Shown: positions 5,272 to 6,460 of the stretch, one piece after another | Layout: every line of letters begins with the position of its first letter | How positions within the stretch are numbered: the stretch's first letter is position 1 | DNA from: Burkholderiales bacterium | GTDB lineage: Bacteria > Pseudomonadota > Gammaproteobacteria > Burkholderiales > Usitatibacteraceae | Assembly (NCBI GenBank): GCA_026786225.1 | Contig: JAJAYN010000525.1 | Location: 1 to 6,460, forward strand | Reading direction: 5' to 3' | Length of the DNA stretch: 6,460 nucleotides | Notes under the pieces: model-generated | Database searches by the model: none | What the model saw: the letters and a program-made list of their open reading frames with translations, nothing else | Told to the model about the DNA's origin: nothing | Program-made: the position numbers and the translations under genes

Positions 5272-6460
5272 TCAAGGCCGCGAGAACACCCATGCAAACA
5301 ATGCATCTTGCGCGGGCTGCGTTTGTACGGCATTGGTGTGATTGACCATCATCACGACGATCCAGCGGCGGCCGGCTTGATCGAGCAGGTAGCCGGCGAT
5401 GGCTTTTGCATCGTTGAGTGTGCCGGTCTTCACATGTGCCTGCCCGGCGATACTTTCACCGCGATTGCGTTTACGCATCGTGCCATCGAGCCCGATCAGC
5501 GGCATCGACGACACGAATTCCGGCATGACGCTGGAGCGCCAGGCGGCATCGAGCATTTGCGCAAGCGTGCTGGCACTGATGCGTTCGATGCGGGACAACC
5601 CGGAACCGTTGTCGAGCACCAGTTCGGGCGCCGCGATATTTTTCTTCGCCAGCCATTCCTGGACCAGTTGCGCCGAACGGCTGGCGTTGCCGGGCTCCTT
5701 GATATTGCCCACCCAAGCTTCGGCCGACAGCGTGAGAAACAACTGCCGCGCCATGACGTTATTGGAAAACTTGTTGATGTCGCGGACCACGTCGGCGAGT
5801 GGTGGCGATTCTGTGCTCGCAATCAATTTTGCTTTCGACGGCGTAGGCAGCAACTTCACAGCGCCTTCCCACTTGCCGCCGCTGGTTCGCCATAAATTCG
5901 CGAACACGCCACCCACAAACCGGGCGTGATCAAGCAGCGAAATATTCCATACGCGTTCGCCGCAGCTACGTGGAAAATTGCCGGTGAAGCTCACGCGCAA
6001 GCGCACCGGCTTAACCTCCTGCACGCCAAGTACCACGCGTTCACGCCATTCACCACATGGACCATCGACCAGCTTTACGTGGTTGACGATGTCGAGCTGC
6101 ACCGGCTTTACATCGGGTGAAATCGACACCCATTTGTCGCTGAATGTTGGTGCAAACGTAAATCGCACGGTCTTGAAGCTCAGTAACAAAGGATCGGGGC
6201 CAACGTTGTACGTCCTCATCGCTTCGCCGTCGAACGCGGCCTCATCGTGAGCGACGTTCTCAAAAAAAGAACGGTCGAGAATCAGGTCACCCTGAATGTC
6301 GTCCAGGCCGCGATCGCGGAGTTGCTTCACCATCGTGCCAAATCGGTCGGCGGTGAGCTTGGGGTCGCCCGTGCCTTTTAGCACCAGGTCGCCCCGCAAT
6401 GTGCTGCCGCGTATGTCGCCTGCGCTGAATATTTCGGTTTTCCAGGTGTACGTAGGCCCC
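5272..6460 (-). CDS. dacB: D-alanyl-D-alanine carboxypeptidase/endopeptidase (PBP4), partial
   Basis: The C-terminal 395 residues of a peptidase S13 (PBP4) protein; the frame stays open to the right edge, so the signal peptide and the SxxK catalytic serine motif are outside the window. The enzyme acts in the periplasm, removing the terminal D-Ala of peptidoglycan stem peptides and cutting D-Ala-mDAP cross-links. Visible landmarks in order: YTWKTEIFSAGDIRGSTLRG and LKGTGDPKLT near the edge; AFDGEAMRTYNVGPDPLLL; a probable disulfide pair in GPCGEW and SCGERVW, usual in betaproteobacterial members; the SxN motif SNN (codons 5758-5766); LDNGSGLSRIERIS; and the KTG motif in AHVKTGTLND (codons 5422-5430). 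The protein ends normally at a TGA. An internal TTG at 6397-6399 is not the start, because the conserved sequence continues upstream of it. It lies 212 bp upstream of the SulP gene on the same strand but is functionally unrelated. Confidence 0.95.
   Translation of the reverse strand, partial: GPTYTWKTEIFSAGDIRGSTLRGDLVLKGTGDPKLTADRFGTMVKQLRDRGLDDIQGDLILDRSFFENVAHDEAAFDGEAMRTYNVGPDPLLLSFKTVRFTFAPTFSDKWVSISPDVKPVQLDIVNHVKLVDGPCGEWRERVVLGVQEVKPVRLRVSFTGNFPRSCGERVWNISLLDHARFVGGVFANLWRTSGGKWEGAVKLLPTPSKAKLIASTESPPLADVVRDINKFSNNVMARQLFLTLSAEAWVGNIKEPGNASRSAQLVQEWLAKKNIAAPELVLDNGSGLSRIERISASTLAQMLDAAWRSSVMPEFVSSMPLIGLDGTMRKRNRGESIAGQAHVKTGTLNDAKAIAGYLLDQAGRRWIVVMMVNHTNAVQTQPAQDALFAWVFSRP

Noticed and set aside
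5212..5895. Plus-strand open frame (227 codons) opposite dacB
   Set aside because: The minus strand encodes PBP4 with its SxN and KTG motifs. The antisense product is His/Arg-rich without recognisable domains, though its ATG lies in the intergenic gap.
1..6460. Mobile element, CRISPR array, toxin-antitoxin pair, defence island or biosynthetic cluster
   Set aside because: No transposase, integrase, terminal repeats, regular spaced repeats, small overlapping gene pairs or assembly-line domains were seen on either strand. The five genes belong to common chromosomal families or are a lone exported protein.

Overview
The window looks like ordinary chromosomal DNA from a Gram-negative bacterium, most likely a betaproteobacterium of the Burkholderiales type. 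That is an inference. It rests on moderately GC-rich codon use, a PBP4-type D,D-peptidase carrying the GPCGEW and SCGERVW cysteine motifs, a beta-class GST, a CrgA/AaeR-like LysR regulator, and densely packed genes. No rRNA, tRNA, CRISPR array, insertion sequence, integrase or phage gene was found.

Layout: positions 1-288 hold no convincing gene. They contain an AT-rich stretch with an A-tract, then a GC-rich hairpin cluster, then a possible promoter leading into a small exported protein of unknown function (289-792, +). This protein converges with a two-gene minus-strand block: a beta-class glutathione S-transferase (1704-2312) followed by a YgiD/DODA-type extradiol ring-cleavage dioxygenase (814-1647). 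Divergent from the GST is a LysR-type regulator (2433-3341, +). The 120-bp gap between them carries a T-N11-A-type palindrome and a wider flanking inverted repeat, which is the classic arrangement of a LysR regulator with its target operon. The likely picture is a small-molecule-responsive module acting on an aromatic or electrophilic compound through ring opening and glutathione chemistry; the substrate cannot be read from the sequence.

The LysR gene ends tail-to-tail with a SulP anion transporter carrying a C-terminal STAS domain (3338-5059, -), the two stop codons sharing the tetranucleotide CTAA. Upstream of the transporter is a 212-bp gap with a perfect -10 hexamer. Beyond it lies dacB (5272 to the right edge, -), a periplasmic peptidoglycan D,D-carboxypeptidase/endopeptidase whose N-terminus is outside the window. 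The transporter and dacB look independent of the LysR module.

I did not find a clear undescribed system. The points most worth checking are the LysR/GST/dioxygenase module, the unfamiliar exported two-cysteine protein, and a GC-rich intergenic motif occurring at two places, one of which overlaps the annotated 5' end of the dioxygenase and makes its start doubtful.
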